The translations under genes and the position numbers were made by a program. Under the pieces are notes generated by a model. It was not told the origin of the DNA. It saw nothing but the letters and a program-made list of their open reading frames with translations, and made no database searches. A stretch of DNA of 64,000 bases from Streptomyces sp. NBC_01198 (GTDB lineage Bacteria; Actinomycetota; Actinomycetes; Streptomycetales; Streptomycetaceae), in assembly GCF_036010485.1 (NCBI RefSeq), contig NZ_CP108568.1:7258501-7322500 (forward strand), given 5' to 3'. Positions 16,005-25,220 of the stretch are shown piece by piece (the stretch's first letter is position 1; each line of letters starts with the position of its first letter).

Positions 16005-16640
16005 ATGTCCGTTGATCATCTCGCGCTGGATCTCGCCGTCACGATCCGGCACGACGGTCACGGCGGTGTCGCCGACGACCTCACCGACCCGTCGGCGCTG
16101 ACGAGTTGGGTGCGCGCACGCGCGGGCGCCCTGCGCGCCGACCTGGCGTCCTGGCCGCACACCGCCGCGACCTTCACCGCCGACGCGGCCGTGCTCGGCG
16201 CGGCCGTCGAGGTGCGCACCGCGGTCCGCTCGCTCTTCGCCCGCGCGGTGCTTCCAGGACGGCCCAGCTCCGCCGACGCCGACCGGCTGCCGACCGCCCG
16301 GCAGGCCCTGGACCGGCTCAACGCGGCAGCGGCCCTGGTCCCCGTCAGCCCGTACCTGGACTGGCCGCAGGACGGCGCCCCCACCTCGGCCCGCACGGTC
16401 GTCGGCAGCCCCTCCGCCGCCGACCTGCTCGCTGCCGCGCTCGCCCGGCACGCCATCGGCTTCCTGACCGGCCCCGACCGGGACCTGCTGCGCGCCTGCC
16501 CGGCGCCGCGCTGCGTGCGCTACTTCGTCAAGGAGCACGCCCGCCAGGAGTGGTGCAAGCCCTCCTGCGGCAACCGCGCCCGGGTCGCCCGCCACCACGC
16601 CAGACAGCGCGCCGCCGGCAACGGCGGCGACGCGAGCTGA
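16005..16640 (+). CDS. CGNR zinc-finger transcriptional regulator
   Basis: A 211-residue protein with the N-terminal ABATE stress-sensing domain (start MSVDHLALDLAVTI; SWVRARAGALRADLASW and AVEVRTAVRSLFARAV segments) and the C-terminal CGNR zinc finger: CPAPRCVRYFVKEHARQEW followed by CKPSCGNRARVARHHAR. The four cysteines are all present and the Cys-Gly-Asn-Arg signature is intact. It probably binds the palindrome in the divergent region and controls pdxH or itself. The ATG is 4 bp from the palindrome, so the transcript is likely leaderless or very short-leadered. Confidence 0.92.
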   Translation: MSVDHLALDLAVTIRHDGHGGVADDLTDPSALTSWVRARAGALRADLASWPHTAATFTADAAVLGAAVEVRTAVRSLFARAVLPGRPSSADADRLPTARQALDRLNAAAALVPVSPYLDWPQDGAPTSARTVVGSPSAADLLAAALARHAIGFLTGPDRDLLRACPAPRCVRYFVKEHARQEWCKPSCGNRARVARHHARQRAAGNGGDAS

Positions 16641-17060
16641 ATCGACCTGACGCGGGCTGAAGCGACCTGACGCGGGCCGACCCGGCCTGACGCGTGTTGC
16701 CGGCGGCGGCGACGGGGGATACGGGCGGTAACGGGGGCGCATCCGGGGCGCACGGGAGAACAGGCATGGCGCGTGGCCGGTGGGGGTCTGGCCGGGCGGA
16801 CAGCCGCCGTGACAGGCTCCGCGCAGGCCGGCCGCGCGGGAGCGTCCCTCCCCGCAGGCCGCCGCCCCAGCGCCGTGCCGGCCGAGTCCCCTGCCAGTGG
16901 CCGACCGGCACGGCCGTTCATGCTCGCACACGCATGATCGGCACCGCTGTTCATGCTCACGCACCGCACCTGACGGCGTACGCTGTGAGGCCACCGGACG
17001 GGTGTCCGCATGGCACGGCGTGCGCCGGGCGTGCGCCGTCCGGCCGCCAGGGGGTGCACC
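16641..17060. other. Non-coding region with short direct repeats
   Basis: No gene is supported here. Between 16641 and 16695 a GACCTGACGCGGG-like unit occurs three to four times with decay. At about 16916 and 16949 the sequence GTTCATGCTC recurs 33 bp apart, each followed by a CAC-rich stretch; these could be activator sites for the LAL-type gene. A weak -10-like TACGCT lies at about 16979. Long frames on both strands here have no recognisable protein features. Confidence 0.5.
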
Positions 17061-19754
17061 ATGCCGCAGCGCCAGACGCACAGCAGGCGCGCGCTGCTCG
17101 AACGCGAGGCCGAACTCGTCGCCGTCGACGAGGCGCTGAGCGAACTCAGCGGGCTGCGCCCGGACGGCACCGGGCACCCGGGCGCGCGGCGGCGCGGCGG
17201 TCTGCTCGCCTTCGCCGCCTCCGCGGGGCTCGGCAAGACCACGCTGCTCGCCGAAGTACGCAGGCGCGCCGCGGACCACGGCTGCACGGTGCTGTCCGCG
17301 CGCGGCGGCGACCAGGAGCAGCAGGTCGCCTTCCACGTGGCGCGGCAGCTGCTGCAACCGCAGCTCGCGGGTGTGCCCGAGGCCGAGATCAAGGCCACGC
17401 TGGGCAGTTGGTACGGCATCGTCGGGCCCGCGCTCGGCCTGTGCACCGCCGAGGGCCCCGCGCCCGACCCGCAGGGTCTGCGCGACGGGCTCGACTGGGT
17501 GCTCACCCACCTCGCGGTGCAGCGCGCCCCGGCCGTCCTGGTGCTGGACGACGCCCACTGGGCCGACCCCCAGTCGCTCAACTGGCTGGCCGCCTTCGCG
17601 CCGCGCGCAGACGACCTGGCGCTGCTCATCGTCGTCGCCTACCGGCCCGACGAACTCCCGGCCGGCGCCGAGTCCTTCCGCGGCCTGCCGGGCAGGGCCG
17701 GCCACCGCCCCATCGGCCTGGAACCGCTCACCGCGGCCGCCGTCGGCCGCCTGGTACGCGACTCGGTCGGCGAGCACGCCGACGAGGCCTTCTGCCGGGA
17801 GTGCTGGGCGGTCACCTCGGGGAATCCCTTCGAGGCCGTCGAGCTGACCGCCAAGCTCCGCGACCGCGGCGTCACCCCCGACGAGTCGAGCACCCACCTG
17901 TTGCGCGACCTCGCCGCCGCCACCAAGGGCCGCGGCCTGGTCAGCCGGCTCGAACGGCTGGGCCCCTCCACGGTCCGGCTCGCCTGGGCGGCGGCCGTCC
18001 TGGGCACCCAGGTGCCACCCGAGCTGGCCGCCGACGTCGCCGGGCTCGGCCGGGAGGAGGCCGCCGACTGCGCCGACCGGCTGCGCGAGGCCCGCATCCT
18101 CACCCGCAGCCGCACCCTGGAGTTCGCCCACCCGCTGATCGCCACCGCCGTCTACCACGCGATACCGGCCGCCGTACGGGTCGGCCTGCACGGCCAGGCG
18201 GCCTGGTCCGTGATGGACGCCGGGCTCGGGCCCTCGGTCGCCGCCCGGCACCTGCTGGAGACGCATCCCGAGGGCGACCCGTGGGTGGTGGCCCGGCTGC
18301 GGGACGCCGCCCGCGAGACCCTGCGGGCCGGCGCCCCGGAGTCGGCCCGCAGCTACCTCGGCCGCGCGCTGCGCGAACCCCCGCGGGAGGGCGACCGGGC
18401 CGCGGTGCTCTACGAGCTCGGCTGCTCCTCCCAGCTCCTCGAACCCTCCGTCACCGTCAACCACCTGCGGGCGGCGCTCGAGGAGCCGATCAGCGACCCG
18501 GCGATGCGCGACGGCATCGTCTTCCGGCTCTCGCAGTCACTGGCGCACAGCGACCGGCTCAGCGAGGCCGCCGAGGTCGTCGCGCACGCCGCCCGCACCG
18601 CCACCAGCGCGCGCACCCGGCTGCGGATGCAGGCCGAGCAGTTCATGTGGGACGCCTTCCGTGCCGACGAACCCGACTCGCCCGGCCGCTCCCGGCGGCT
18701 GACCCGCCTCGCCGACCGGCTCACCGGCCGCGACCTGACCGAGCGCTACATCATCGGACTGCGCGCCTGGGACGCCACCCTGCGCGGCGAGCACACCTCC
18801 ACCGTGCTGCGGCACGCGGACCGCGCACTGGACGGCGGGCTGCCGTGGGCCGACGAGAACTGGGGCTTCGAGGTCCCGGCGCTGGTCGCGATGACATACA
18901 TGTACGGCGACCGGCCGGAGCGGGCCGAGGAGCTGTTCGCCGTCGGGATCGCCGACTTCGAACGCCAGGGATGGCGCGGCGCGCACCTGTCCTTCGGGCT
19001 GCTGCTGCTCGGCTACGTCCGCTACCGCCAGGGCCGGCTCGCCGAGGCCGAGGAGCTGGCCCGCGACGGGCTGCGGCTGGCCGAGCGCGTCGGGCGCGGC
19101 ACCCCCGTGCAGTGGTACTCCGTCGCCGTCCTCATCGAGATCCTGCTGGCCCGCGGCCGCACCGGCGAAGCCGCCGAGCTCGCCGCCGAGTACGCCTTCC
19201 GCGAGCCCTTCCCGGCAGCCGTCACCTTCCCCGACGCCCAGGCCGTGCACGGCGAACTGCTGCTCGCCCGCGGCCTGCACGAGCGGGCCGTCGCGGAACT
19301 GGCCGCGGTCGGCCGCCGTCTCGACGGGCGCGGCATGCGCAACCCGGCCTGGTGCCCCTGGCAGCTGCACCTCGCGCTCGCCGAGTCCCACGTGGCGCCC
19401 GAGCGCGCCCGGCACACGGCGCTCGACGCCGTCATCCGGGCGCGGCAGTACGGCGCCAGGTCCACGATCGGCCACGCGCTGCTGGTCGCCGCGGAGGTCT
19501 CCGGCGGACCCGAACGGCTGAAACTCCTCGGCGAGGCGGTCAGCCACCTGGAGGCGTCCCCGTCGGCCTACCAGCGCGCCCGCGCCCTGGTCGCCCACGG
19601 CGTCGCCCTGCGCGCGGCCGGCCGCCCCGAGGAAGCCGCCGACCGCCTCCGGCGCGGCCTGGAGACGGCCCTGCAGTGCGCCGCCGACGGCACGGCGGAG
19701 CAGGCCCGCACCGAACTGGCGCTGACCACCGCTCCGAACGCCACGTCGGGCTGA
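17061..19754 (+). CDS. Large LAL-type AAA ATPase without a LuxR HTH
   Basis: The ATG at 17061 is chosen because AGGGGG precedes it by 6-8 nt; the frame is open upstream. The 897-residue product starts like LAL (large ATP-binding LuxR) regulators: REAELVAVDEAL, Walker A ASAGLGKTTLL (residues 53-63), Walker B VLVLDDAHWAD (about 159-169), then a helical TPR-like region to the end. It stops at ...EQARTELALTTAPNATSG, just where LAL proteins normally continue into a 65-residue LuxR HTH. The DNA after the stop does not encode an HTH in any frame I checked. It is thus either a STAND ATPase that signals through a partner or a naturally shortened regulator. Confidence 0.85.
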   Translation: MPQRQTHSRRALLEREAELVAVDEALSELSGLRPDGTGHPGARRRGGLLAFAASAGLGKTTLLAEVRRRAADHGCTVLSARGGDQEQQVAFHVARQLLQPQLAGVPEAEIKATLGSWYGIVGPALGLCTAEGPAPDPQGLRDGLDWVLTHLAVQRAPAVLVLDDAHWADPQSLNWLAAFAPRADDLALLIVVAYRPDELPAGAESFRGLPGRAGHRPIGLEPLTAAAVGRLVRDSVGEHADEAFCRECWAVTSGNPFEAVELTAKLRDRGVTPDESSTHLLRDLAAATKGRGLVSRLERLGPSTVRLAWAAAVLGTQVPPELAADVAGLGREEAADCADRLREARILTRSRTLEFAHPLIATAVYHAIPAAVRVGLHGQAAWSVMDAGLGPSVAARHLLETHPEGDPWVVARLRDAARETLRAGAPESARSYLGRALREPPREGDRAAVLYELGCSSQLLEPSVTVNHLRAALEEPISDPAMRDGIVFRLSQSLAHSDRLSEAAEVVAHAARTATSARTRLRMQAEQFMWDAFRADEPDSPGRSRRLTRLADRLTGRDLTERYIIGLRAWDATLRGEHTSTVLRHADRALDGGLPWADENWGFEVPALVAMTYMYGDRPERAEELFAVGIADFERQGWRGAHLSFGLLLLGYVRYRQGRLAEAEELARDGLRLAERVGRGTPVQWYSVAVLIEILLARGRTGEAAELAAEYAFREPFPAAVTFPDAQAVHGELLLARGLHERAVAELAAVGRRLDGRGMRNPAWCPWQLHLALAESHVAPERARHTALDAVIRARQYGARSTIGHALLVAAEVSGGPERLKLLGEAVSHLEASPSAYQRARALVAHGVALRAAGRPEEAADRLRRGLETALQCAADGTAEQARTELALTTAPNATSG

Positions 19755-19834
19755 CCGGTCCGCGGCGGTCCCGCCGCGGGCCGCCAGGCGTTCGCCGGGT
19801 CCCCGGCGCGCAGACCACCCCTTACCATGGCGGC

Positions 19835-20335
19835 ATGTCCTTCCTCCGCCGCCGCAGCGCAGCCACGCCCACCGGGCCGGACTTCGACGTACTCGCGATG
19901 GACCCGGGGGACTGGCCGGGCGACCTGGGTGCCGGACTGCTGCCGGGGCCCGACGGGCGGTGCGAGGGGATCTACCTGCGCTACGACCTCTTCGGCGGCC
20001 GCGGACCCGCGATGCTCATCGGCAACCTGCCGGAGGGCTCGCCCGCGCGCGAGCTGAACGAGGGGCAGGTGCCCTTCGAGGTGGCGCAGCTGCTCGCCGC
20101 GCTGGGCAACGACGAGCCCGCCGAGGTCACCGAGGTCGAGGACACACCGGTGTGGCAGGGCGACGGCCTGCTGATCGTCCGGCGGATCAAGATCTCCGAG
20201 TCGCGGGTGGCCTGCGCGCAGTTCGACCGCAGCGACGGCGTCCAGGTGACCATCGCCACCTGGGACCGGCCGATCACCGACGACCTCTACCAGCTGCTCA
20301 AGCCGCTGCCCGCGGCGATGTTCCAGGCCGGCTGA
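19835..20335 (+). CDS. Conserved hypothetical protein (166 aa)
   Basis: The frame is open far upstream but the codon pattern and the ATG at 19835 (MSFLRRRSAATP) point to a 166-residue protein. It has no recognised domain. Visible features are a short basic N-terminus, a beta-rich middle (EGIYLRYDLFGGRGPAMLIG), and a C-terminal half with VAQLLAALGNDEPAEVTEVE and WDRPITDDLYQLLKPL. It resembles uncharacterised cytoplasmic proteins kept in Streptomyces chromosomes. It lies 80 bp after the LAL-type gene on the same strand and converges on the phosphotransferase gene. Function unknown. Confidence 0.75.
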   Translation: MSFLRRRSAATPTGPDFDVLAMDPGDWPGDLGAGLLPGPDGRCEGIYLRYDLFGGRGPAMLIGNLPEGSPARELNEGQVPFEVAQLLAALGNDEPAEVTEVEDTPVWQGDGLLIVRRIKISESRVACAQFDRSDGVQVTIATWDRPITDDLYQLLKPLPAAMFQAG

Positions 20336-20435
20336 GACCGGCGCTGGGGCGTGGCGGGCGCTCCCGGCGGACCGGGTGCGCCGCCGTACCGGGTACGGAC
20401 GGCCGGCTGAGCCCCCGCGCTCAGCCCGCCCCCGC

Positions 20436-21518
20436 TCAGCGGGTGCCGACCGCGGCGCGGACCGCCCTGCGGGCCAGCCCGCAGTCGTCGTGCAGCCTGC
20501 GCAGCAGCAGCCGCTGCTCCTCGCCGGTCTCGACGGCACCCGGCGGCACCGGCCCGGTGGACCGCATGGTGCGCTGGACCGCCGTCTCGTAGGTACGGAT
20601 CTCCCGGGTCAGCACCAGCATCAGGTTGACCAGGAAGGCGTCCCGGGCCGCGGGCCCGGCGGCCTGCGCCTGCTGGCTGATCTGGCGGCGGGCCGCCTCG
20701 TCGTCACCCAGCACCGACCACAGCACCGCGAGGTCGTAGCCGGGCAGATACCAGCCCGCGTGCTCCCAGTCGACCAGTGACGGGCCGGCCGGCGACAGCA
20801 GCACGTTGGACAGCAGCGCGTCGCCATGGCAGAACTGCCCCTGGGCGTGCGCCAGTCCGTGCAGCAGCTTCTGCAGGTCGCCCATGTCGCGGTCGGTGAG
20901 CAGGCCCAGCTCGTGGTAACGGCTGATCCTGGACGGGTAGTCGATCGGAGCGTCGAAGGAACCGGGCGGCGGGCGCCACATGTTGATCCGCGCGTACGCG
21001 GACAGGGCGGCCCGCACATCGCCCCGGCTCGGCGGGTGCGAGGGGTGCCGCTGCGGCGAGACCACACGTCCGGGCATCCGCTCCATCACCAGGACGCAGC
21101 TGTCCGGGTCGGCGGCGATCAGCCGCGGTACCCGCACCGGCGGCCGGTGCCGGACGAAGGTCCGGTAGGCCGCTATCTCGTGGCGGAAACGATCCGCCCA
21201 CGCCGGTGAGTGGTCCAGCAGGCACTTCGCCACCGCGGGTGAGCGCCCCGAGGTGCCGATCAGCAGTGCCGTACGGCCACCGCGGCGCAGCAGCTGCACA
21301 GGGGTGAACTCGGGGCAGATCCGCTGCACCGCGGCGACCGCGGTGCGAAGCTGGGTCCCCTGCGGGCCGGTCAAGTCGAGTCTCCCGCTGAGCGGATGGG
21401 CGCCGCCGAGCGTCCCGCGCCGCAGAGCGGCTGCGGGACGGGTTCTGACGGCCGGCTCCGCGACGGCAGGGTACGCGGGGCGGGGTGGGGCGGACACGGA
21501 GGACGATGCCGAATACAT
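20436..21518 (-). CDS. Aminoglycoside phosphotransferase (APH)-fold kinase
   Basis: The start ATG at 21518 (MYSASSSVSAPP) is chosen because upstream sequence is poor coding; no strong ribosome binding site is seen. The 360-residue protein has the APH fold: a nucleotide-binding N-lobe (TALLIGTSGRSPAVAKCL with the Lys), LVMERMPGRVV hinge, catalytic loop FCHGDALLSNVLL (about residue 229) and metal-binding SLVDWEHAGW. All key residues are present. Substrates of the family include sugars, choline, homoserine and aminoglycosides; nothing here decides. The gene is divergent from the NsdA-like gene. Confidence 0.82.
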   Translation of the reverse strand: MYSASSSVSAPPRPAYPAVAEPAVRTRPAAALRRGTLGGAHPLSGRLDLTGPQGTQLRTAVAAVQRICPEFTPVQLLRRGGRTALLIGTSGRSPAVAKCLLDHSPAWADRFRHEIAAYRTFVRHRPPVRVPRLIAADPDSCVLVMERMPGRVVSPQRHPSHPPSRGDVRAALSAYARINMWRPPPGSFDAPIDYPSRISRYHELGLLTDRDMGDLQKLLHGLAHAQGQFCHGDALLSNVLLSPAGPSLVDWEHAGWYLPGYDLAVLWSVLGDDEAARRQISQQAQAAGPAARDAFLVNLMLVLTREIRTYETAVQRTMRSTGPVPPGAVETGEEQRLLLRRLHDDCGLARRAVRAAVGTR

Positions 21519-21746
21519 GGGAAGAAGCAGATCCCTTCGCGTGCCTACGAGTTCAGGGGCGCCGACCCCGGCCTGGCAACCGCACCCTGGGGAATGCGGC
21601 GCCGGGACGGGGTGGCGCGTTCCTACCTGACACCCGGTGCCCCATGGCAGACCATCTGGCGGACCCTGGCGAACCCTGGCGAATAGTCGCGGGGCGAATG
21701 TCGGGGGGAATAGTGTCAACAGCGCCGAGGAACCTGGGGGCTTGAC

Positions 21747-23225
21747 GTGGGCAATGAGGCCAACACCCGACTCGCGGACTTGTTCGGTCTCACCGGATGG
21801 TCCAAGGGCGAACTCGCGCGGCTGGTCAACCGGCAGGCGGCGGCCATGGGCCACCCGCAGCTGGCGACCGACACGTCGCGGGTCCGCCGCTGGATCGACA
21901 CCGGTGAGTCGCCGCGCGAACCCGTGCCGAAGGTATTGGCCGCGCTGTTCACCGAGCGTCTCGGCCGTGTCGTGACCATTGAGGATCTCGGTTTCGACCG
22001 GCGCCGGCAGACGGGAAACAGACAGACCGGAGACGGCCTCCCGTGGCCGCCGGAAAGAACAGCCGCGGTCCTCACCGAATTCACGGGAATGGACCTCATG
22101 CTCAACCGACGCGGTCTGGTGGGCGCGGGCGCCGCGCTCGCCTCAGGCACCGTAATCAGCAGCGCCATGCAGGACTGGCTGAACACCGACCCGGCCCTCG
22201 CGGCCGACGCACCGAGGCTCGACGACCCGCTGTACGCCGACCAGGCCGACTACGCCCGCTACGAGGCGGTACCTGTCGGCTCCCAGGAGATCGAGTCGCT
22301 GGAGCGCTCGGTCGAGGTCTTCCGCGCCTGGGACGCCGCCCGCGGCGGCGGTCTCCAGCGCAAGGCGGTCGTGGGCCAGCTCAACGAGGTGGGCGGCATG
22401 CTCTCCTACCGCCATCCCGCCCATCTGCACCGCAGGCTCTGGGGAGTGGCGGCCAACCTGGCGGTCCTGGCCGGCTGGATGTCGCACGACATCGGGCTCG
22501 AACCCACCGCCCAGAAGTACTTCCTGATCGCCGCGCACGCCGCCCGCGAGGGCGGTGACCGGCCGCGGGCCGGCGAGGCGCTGTCCCGGGCCGCCCGGCA
22601 GATGGTGCACCTCGGCAAGCCGGAGCAGGCCCTGGACCTGATGCAGCTCGCCAAGTCCGGTTCGGGGGAACAGACCCTGCCCCGTACGCAGGCGATGCTG
22701 CACACCATCGAGGCGTGGGCGCAGGCGTCCATGGGCCGCGGCCAGGCGATGCGGCGGACGCTCGGCGAGGCCGAGGACCTATTCGTGTCGGACAAGGGCG
22801 ATGTGCCCGCGCCGAGTTGGATGCAGAACTTCGACGAGGCCGACCTGCACGGCATGCAGGCCCTCGCCTACCGCACCCTGGCCGAGCACGACCCGGCGGC
22901 CGCGGTCCAGGCGCAGTTGCACGCCAAACAGGCGATCAGCCTGCGCACGTCCGGCCACGAGCGGTCGACCATCTTCGACTACCTGTCGCTGGCGTCCGCC
23001 TGCTTCATCGCCGACGATCCGGAGCAGGCCGACCGCTACGCCCGGATGGCGCTGCTGACCATCGGCCAGACCTCCTCGCACCGCACCTGGGACCGGCTGC
23101 GCGAGATGTACCGCCTCACCGGGCGCTACTCCGACCACAGCCGGGTCCAGGATCTGCGCCAGGAGATCGAGTCGACGCTGCCGAAGGTGCGCAAGAGCGC
23201 GGTTCCCCGCTACCGCGAGGTCTGA
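21747..23225 (+). CDS. nsdA: NsdA-like transcriptional regulator
   Basis: A 492-residue protein starting MGNEANTRLADLFGLTGWSK. The N-terminal part holds a XRE-like HTH (LARLVNRQAAAMGHPQLAT, SRVRRWIDTGESPREP), then a hydrophobic segment LVGAGAALASGTVISSAM (about residues 123-140), then a long TPR-like helical region. This layout and many segments match what I recall of NsdA of Streptomyces coelicolor, a negative regulator of antibiotic production and sporulation. The start is GTG with a GGGGG run about 8 nt upstream. Assignment to nsdA is from memory of the family and not from an alignment. Confidence 0.72.
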   Translation: MGNEANTRLADLFGLTGWSKGELARLVNRQAAAMGHPQLATDTSRVRRWIDTGESPREPVPKVLAALFTERLGRVVTIEDLGFDRRRQTGNRQTGDGLPWPPERTAAVLTEFTGMDLMLNRRGLVGAGAALASGTVISSAMQDWLNTDPALAADAPRLDDPLYADQADYARYEAVPVGSQEIESLERSVEVFRAWDAARGGGLQRKAVVGQLNEVGGMLSYRHPAHLHRRLWGVAANLAVLAGWMSHDIGLEPTAQKYFLIAAHAAREGGDRPRAGEALSRAARQMVHLGKPEQALDLMQLAKSGSGEQTLPRTQAMLHTIEAWAQASMGRGQAMRRTLGEAEDLFVSDKGDVPAPSWMQNFDEADLHGMQALAYRTLAEHDPAAAVQAQLHAKQAISLRTSGHERSTIFDYLSLASACFIADDPEQADRYARMALLTIGQTSSHRTWDRLREMYRLTGRYSDHSRVQDLRQEIESTLPKVRKSAVPRYREV

Positions 23226-23414
23226 CCGCACCCGAGCAGGCCCGCGGCCGTACCTCCGGCCACCGCCGTACGACCTGTCACCGCCCCGCCGCCGAACGGG
23301 TCGGACAGCAGTTCGTGGGGTCGCGCGGGCGGGCTGCGCGACGGGGTCACGCGAGGGGGTGGTGTCACGGACCGGCGGCCGGCGGATCGCGCCGGCCGGG
23401 GGATCGCCTTCGCC

Positions 23415-24887
23415 TCAGAGGATCCTGGCGATCAGCACGCAGGCGTCGTCCTCGCGGTCCGGAGTGCCGAACTCCTCTGCCACCAGCCGTACGCAGTCCT
23501 GTGCGGTCCTGGCGGCGGCGAAGCGCGGGGCCATCGACAGCAGCCGGTGGCCGCCCCCGTCGGTGTCCGCCGTGGCGGCCGCCGTGCGGTCGGTGACCGC
23601 GCGGCGCGGCACCAGCCCGTCGGTGTGCAGCACCAGCAGGTCACCGGGCGCCAGTTGCTCGCGGGCCTGGGCGTACTGCGCGCCCGAGGTGGCGCCGAGC
23701 AGGACGCCGTCCGGCGGATCCAGCGTCCGCCCCGTCCCGTTGCGGAAGAGCAGCGGGGCGGGGTGGCCGGCCTGCGACCAGTGCAGCACCCGGGCGGTCG
23801 GTTCGTAGCGGCAGCACAGGGCGCTGCCGAGCGCGGGCTGCGGTGAGGTGTCGAGCAGCTCGTTCAGCCAGCCCATCAGTGGGCCCGGCTGCAGGCCGGC
23901 GACGGCCATCCCGCGCAGGGCGCCGAGCAGCATCGCCATGCCGGAGGTGGCGGTCACACCGTGGCCGGTGAGATCGCCGACGGTGAGTAAGGAGGCACCG
24001 TCCGGCAGCTGCATCGCGTCGTACCAGTCGCCGCCGATCAGCGCGCTGGTCGCGGACGGCAGATAGTGCGCGGCCAGGTCCATCGTGGTCGGCCCCCCGT
24101 CCAGCGGGAAGCGCTGGGCGCCGCGCCACGGGGGCAGCACGGCCTCCTGCAGCTCGACCGCCATCCGTCGCGCGGTCTGCGCGATCTGCCGCTGACGCTG
24201 CAGCGACTCCCTGGTCTCCCGCAGCATCCGCTGGCTGCGCCGCAGATCGCTGACGTCCCGCAGCACCGCCCACATCGACTCGGTGCCGCCGTCGGCCCCG
24301 AGTACCGGCTCGCCGACCATGTGCACGGTGCGCACCGAACCGTCCGCGCGCACGATACGGAACTCGCCGTCGATCGGCCGCCCGTCGACCAGGCAGCCGG
24401 TCACCAGCTCGGTCAGCACCGCCTGGTCCTCGGCGAACAGCCAGGACGGCAGTTCGTCCAGGGTCAGCGGGCCGTCCTGCGGCGTGCGGCCGAAGATGCG
24501 GAAGAGCTCGTCCGACCACTGTGCCGCGTCGGTGAGCAGATCCCACTGCGCGCTGCCGGCCCGGCCGAGCGCGCCCACCGCGGCCGCGTCCGGGCCGGTG
24601 GGCTGCAGCGGCACATCGAGCAGCAGCAGCCCGTCCGGGGGCAGGTCCGCCGGGTCGAGGCCGTCCCTGAGCTGCCCGAGGTGGGCGCCCAGGTCGTCCA
24701 GCTGGTGCACCGCGAGGTCGCACAGGGCGCGCTGCCAGCGCAGCTGCGGGTCGCCGGCGGTGTCGCCGTCCCGCAGTACCGCGTCGACCCGGGTCCTGAG
24801 CTGGCGGGCCTGGGAGATCAGCGCCTCGACCGCACCGGGGTCCGGGGACTGCGCGGTGGTGTGATCCGCGTGCGTTGGGGACGGCAT
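23415..24887 (-). CDS. PAS domain-containing PP2C (SpoIIE-type) phosphatase
   Basis: The start is ATG 24887 (MPSPTHADHT), with GGAG 7 nt upstream. The 490-residue protein has an N-terminal helical region (about 20-100), a PAS domain (about 120-215: AQWSDELFRIFGRTPQ, then GEFRIVRADGSVRTVHMVGE, then AVLRDVSDLRRSQ), a short coiled coil (MLRETRESLQRQRQIAQ), and a SpoIIE PP2C domain with the metal-binding motifs GGDWYDAM (about 282), VGDLTGHGVTA (about 301) and DREDDACVLIA near the end. Such proteins dephosphorylate anti-sigma-factor antagonists in partner-switching networks. No STAS or anti-sigma gene is next to it. Confidence 0.92.
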   Translation of the reverse strand: MPSPTHADHTTAQSPDPGAVEALISQARQLRTRVDAVLRDGDTAGDPQLRWQRALCDLAVHQLDDLGAHLGQLRDGLDPADLPPDGLLLLDVPLQPTGPDAAAVGALGRAGSAQWDLLTDAAQWSDELFRIFGRTPQDGPLTLDELPSWLFAEDQAVLTELVTGCLVDGRPIDGEFRIVRADGSVRTVHMVGEPVLGADGGTESMWAVLRDVSDLRRSQRMLRETRESLQRQRQIAQTARRMAVELQEAVLPPWRGAQRFPLDGGPTTMDLAAHYLPSATSALIGGDWYDAMQLPDGASLLTVGDLTGHGVTATSGMAMLLGALRGMAVAGLQPGPLMGWLNELLDTSPQPALGSALCCRYEPTARVLHWSQAGHPAPLLFRNGTGRTLDPPDGVLLGATSGAQYAQAREQLAPGDLLVLHTDGLVPRRAVTDRTAAATADTDGGGHRLLSMAPRFAAARTAQDCVRLVAEEFGTPDREDDACVLIARIL

Positions 24888-25220
24888 GACGCACTCCGAG
24901 GGTCTCTGCTGGCGGGCTCTCAACGGCCGTGGCGGACGGAAGGGGCCGGTAACGACTGTTGCACAGGGAGCGATGGGTCGTAAGGGTTTCCGCGATACCC
25001 GATCCGGTGGTGCTTGTGGCATATGCCGACAGCCCGGCGGGTTTCCGGCGGTGCGGGGCACCCCCCGGCCGGACGCCTCTCCATCACCGGGGGTCATCCT
25101 GCCCCACTTCCGAGCAGTCAGGAAGCGACACCGCAACCCGCGAGTCGGTAGGCTGCCGCCGCCCGTCCCCACGGGATCCGCCCCCGCCGCCAGGTGTGAA
25201 ATGCCCGGTGATCGGTAAGG
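24888..25220. other. Intergenic region between divergent genes
   Basis: No gene is supported. The region must hold promoters for the PP2C phosphatase and the HEAT-repeat gene. A TTGCAC at about 24959 and a TAGGCT at about 25149 are weak promoter-like elements. I see no clear palindrome or terminator. Confidence 0.5.

Noticed and set aside
16694..18464. Very long open frames on both strands over the LAL-type gene and its upstream region
   Set aside because: Composition is Arg/Ala/Pro-rich without motifs. The plus-strand frame starting at 17061 has Walker motifs and explains them. Only the parts that belong to pdxH and the 166-residue protein are real.
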